Source of the DNA: Stutzerimonas stutzeri
GTDB lineage: Bacteria > Pseudomonadota > Gammaproteobacteria > Pseudomonadales > Pseudomonadaceae
NCBI RefSeq assembly: GCF_002890895.1
Contig: NZ_POUL01000006.1
Span: forward strand, 124,001 to 188,000
Length of the DNA: 64,000 bases
Direction of reading: 5' to 3'
Position numbers and translations under genes: made by a program
The notes under the pieces: model-generated
Database searches by the model: none
The model's input: the letters and a program-made list of their open reading frames with translations, nothing else
Told to the model about the DNA's origin: nothing
Part shown: positions 62,168 through 64,000 of the stretch, in pieces
How the letters are laid out: each line of letters starts with the position of its first letter
Position numbering within the stretch: position 1 is the first letter of the stretch

Positions 62168-64000
62168 ATGGACTTAGCCCGTTACGCCATCTGCAAGCCG
62201 GTCAATATCTGGGTTCTGGTGCTGATCTGCCTGATCGGTGGCATCGTCGCGTTCTTCGAGATGGGCCGCCTGGAAGATCCCGAATTCACCATCAAGGAAG
62301 CCATCGTCACGGTGCAGTACCCGGGCGCAACCGCGCTGGAGGTCGAGCAGGAAGTGACCGAGCCGTTGGAAAGCGCCATTCAGGAGCTTTCCGAGGTCAA
62401 GGAAATCCGTTCGCGCTCGATGATCGGCCTGGCCGAAATCCGAGTCGAGATCCAGGACCGCTATTCGGGCGATCAGCTCGATCAGATCTGGGACCAACTA
62501 CGCAGCAAGGTCGAGGACGCCCGACAGCAATTGCCGCCGGGCCTGGACCCGCCGCTGGTCAATGATGACTTTGGCGATGTCTATGGCATCTTCTTCGCCC
62601 TCACCGGCGATGGCCTGACGCTGGAAGAGCTGCATGAAGTGGGCAAGGATCTGCGTCGCGGGCTGATCACGGCAGACGGCGTCGGTCAGGTCGAACTCGC
62701 TGGCGTGCGTGAGGAGCGGATTCTGGTGGAGGTCGACCAGGCGCGCCTGGCTGCGCTGCGCCTGTCCCCTCAGGAGCTGCTCGCGGCATTAGCCGATGCC
62801 GATGCCGCCGTTGAAGCGGGAGGCGTGCGTGCTGGTGAATTCTTTGTACACATCCGCCCTACGGGCGCTTTCGACTCGCTGGATGCCTTGCGTGCCCTGC
62901 CGGTCGGCCAGGGCCAGCAGAGTGTGGATCTGGGCTCGATTGCCACGCTGAAACGCGACTATGCCGAGCGGCCACGGCAGATCATCCGCCACAACGGCGA
63001 GCCAGCACTGACAATAGGCATCAGCGGTATTTCCGGCAGCAACATCGTCGAGGTGGGCCGCAGTGTCGAGGCGAAGCTGCAATCCATGCAGCGGTTGATG
63101 CCGCTTGGCGCCGAACTGCATCCGCTGTACCAGCAGCACAGCATCGTCAACGAGTCGGTCAACAGCTTCGCGCTCAACGTGTTCCTCTCGGTGGCCATTG
63201 TCGTCGGCGTGCTTTGTCTGGCCATGGGCGTGCGTGCGGGCGCGATCATCGGCGCGGTGCTGTTTCTCACGGTACTCGGCACCTTGCTGGTCATGTGGAT
63301 GGCCGGGATCGAGCTGGAACGCATCTCCCTCGGCGCGCTGATCATCGCCATGGGCATGCTGGTGGACAACGCGGTGGTGGTTTGCGACGGGATGCTGATT
63401 CAGAAGCAGCGCGGCATGAGCATTCTGGAAGCCTCACGCAAGACCCTGCAGCAGACGCAGTGGTCGCTGTTGGGCGCGACCATCATCGGCATCCTCGCGT
63501 TCGCCGGGATCGGCCTGTCCCAGGACACCACCGGCGAGTTTCTCTTTTCGCTGTTCTTCGTCATCGCCACATCGCTGTTGCTGAGCTGGTTGCTGGCGCT
63601 GCTGGTGGTGCCGCTGTTCGGGCACTACCTGCTTGAGCGCAAGGGTGACAAAACGGACAAGGATGCCAATCCGGACGATGCCTACAGCGGGCCGATCTAC
63701 AACCGCTACCGACGCATGGCAGGCGCCGTGCTCGCGCGTCCCTGGCTGACGCTGGGCGTTCTGGTTGTGCTCACCGTCCTCAGCGTAGTGGGCTTCAGTC
63801 GGGTGCCGCAGAGCTTTTTCCCACCTTCGAGTACGCCGATCTTCTACCTGAACCTGTTCCTGCCGCAGGGTACGCATATTCGCGAGACCAGCCGCACCGC
63901 CGAGGATGTCGAGGGCTATCTGAAGCAGCTCGACGGCGTCACCGATGTGTCGACCTTTGTCGGTGCGGGCGCGTCGCGCTTCATGCTCACCTACGCGCCG
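62168..64000 (+). CDS. RND efflux permease (3' end outside window)
   Basis: The first 611 codons of an inner-membrane RND pump; the frame is open at the end. Helix 1 (residues about 12-30), the porter-domain start FTIKEAIVTVQYPGA (about 41-55), a run of helices from about 335 with ALIIAMGMLVDNAVVV (helix 4, the conserved Asp of the proton relay is in this region), and loop QSFFPPSSTP after helix 7. This pattern belongs to the MexK/AcrB-like two-component group with HAE1 features. Substrate not predictable. It starts with ATG at 62168, GGA nearby. Confidence 0.92.
   Translation, partial: MDLARYAICKPVNIWVLVLICLIGGIVAFFEMGRLEDPEFTIKEAIVTVQYPGATALEVEQEVTEPLESAIQELSEVKEIRSRSMIGLAEIRVEIQDRYSGDQLDQIWDQLRSKVEDARQQLPPGLDPPLVNDDFGDVYGIFFALTGDGLTLEELHEVGKDLRRGLITADGVGQVELAGVREERILVEVDQARLAALRLSPQELLAALADADAAVEAGGVRAGEFFVHIRPTGAFDSLDALRALPVGQGQQSVDLGSIATLKRDYAERPRQIIRHNGEPALTIGISGISGSNIVEVGRSVEAKLQSMQRLMPLGAELHPLYQQHSIVNESVNSFALNVFLSVAIVVGVLCLAMGVRAGAIIGAVLFLTVLGTLLVMWMAGIELERISLGALIIAMGMLVDNAVVVCDGMLIQKQRGMSILEASRKTLQQTQWSLLGATIIGILAFAGIGLSQDTTGEFLFSLFFVIATSLLLSWLLALLVVPLFGHYLLERKGDKTDKDANPDDAYSGPIYNRYRRMAGAVLARPWLTLGVLVVLTVLSVVGFSRVPQSFFPPSSTPIFYLNLFLPQGTHIRETSRTAEDVEGYLKQLDGVTDVSTFVGAGASRFMLTYAP

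Overview
This window comes from a GC-rich pseudomonad chromosome. The closest match by gene content is Pseudomonas (Stutzerimonas) stutzeri: a rut pyrimidine operon, an all-in-one fru PTS operon, REP/RAYT repeats of Pseudomonas type, membrane PQQ glucose dehydrogenase, a FtnA-type ferritin and a chromosomal integron relic. The organism assignment is inference from protein content. Almost everything is core-like chromosome; the only clearly foreign patch is at about 29.8-32.3 kb.

Layout. 0-2.3 kb: 3' part of prfC, then a RAYT transposase between two inverted REP pairs. 2.3-11.6 kb: gcd, then the fruBKA operon with divergent fruR and a perfect FruR-type palindrome between them. 11.6-20.9 kb: MazG-like hydrolase, cmoM, two DUF4136 lipoproteins, membrane proteins, a MATE transporter, a catalase-like protein and a NYN-LOTUS protein. 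20.9-27.1 kb: a tightly overlapping six-gene operon with a 2OG-Fe(II)-type oxygenase, a VOC protein and a BMP-family nucleoside/nucleobase ABC transporter. 27.4-29.7 kb: a TonB siderophore receptor behind a Fur-like box. 29.8-32.3 kb: an AT-rich relic with a truncated integron integrase and two cassette-like orphan genes, both possibly of PD-(D/E)XK nuclease fold. 32.3-35.3 kb: DUF2231 protein and two PQQ-type sugar dehydrogenases. 35.3-42 kb: CorC/HlyC-like protein, AraC regulators, an MFS transporter, a GIY-YIG protein and a VOC protein. 42-47.5 kb: rutR divergent from rutABCDEF. 47.5-49.9 kb: a zinc-starvation operon (DksA2-like, CobW GTPase, DUF1826) behind a Zur-like box. 50-57 kb: copper-binding DUF326 protein, YigZ, an acidic lipoprotein, an adenine/adenosine deaminase, LysR and oxidoreductase, and an MFS pump divergent from its probable TetR repressor. 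57-60.3 kb: copZ, copA and cueR with two CueR-like boxes. 60.4-64 kb: FtnA-type ferritin and an RND efflux pair cut by the window end.

How the genes may work together. The most interesting link is regulatory. Palindromes with a GACCA-NN-TGGTC-like core occur upstream of rutA, upstream of the oxygenase/BMP transporter operon, and (as TTGACC-N4-GGTCAA) upstream of the deaminase gene. If RutR binds all three, uptake, purine deamination and pyrimidine ring breakdown would form one local nucleobase regulon. The rut operon here lacks the rutG permease, and the ABC transporter could fill that role. Metal handling is a second theme: Fur-like, Zur-like and CueR-like sites each sit before a matching gene set. 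All sites were found by eye and none was scored against a genome background.
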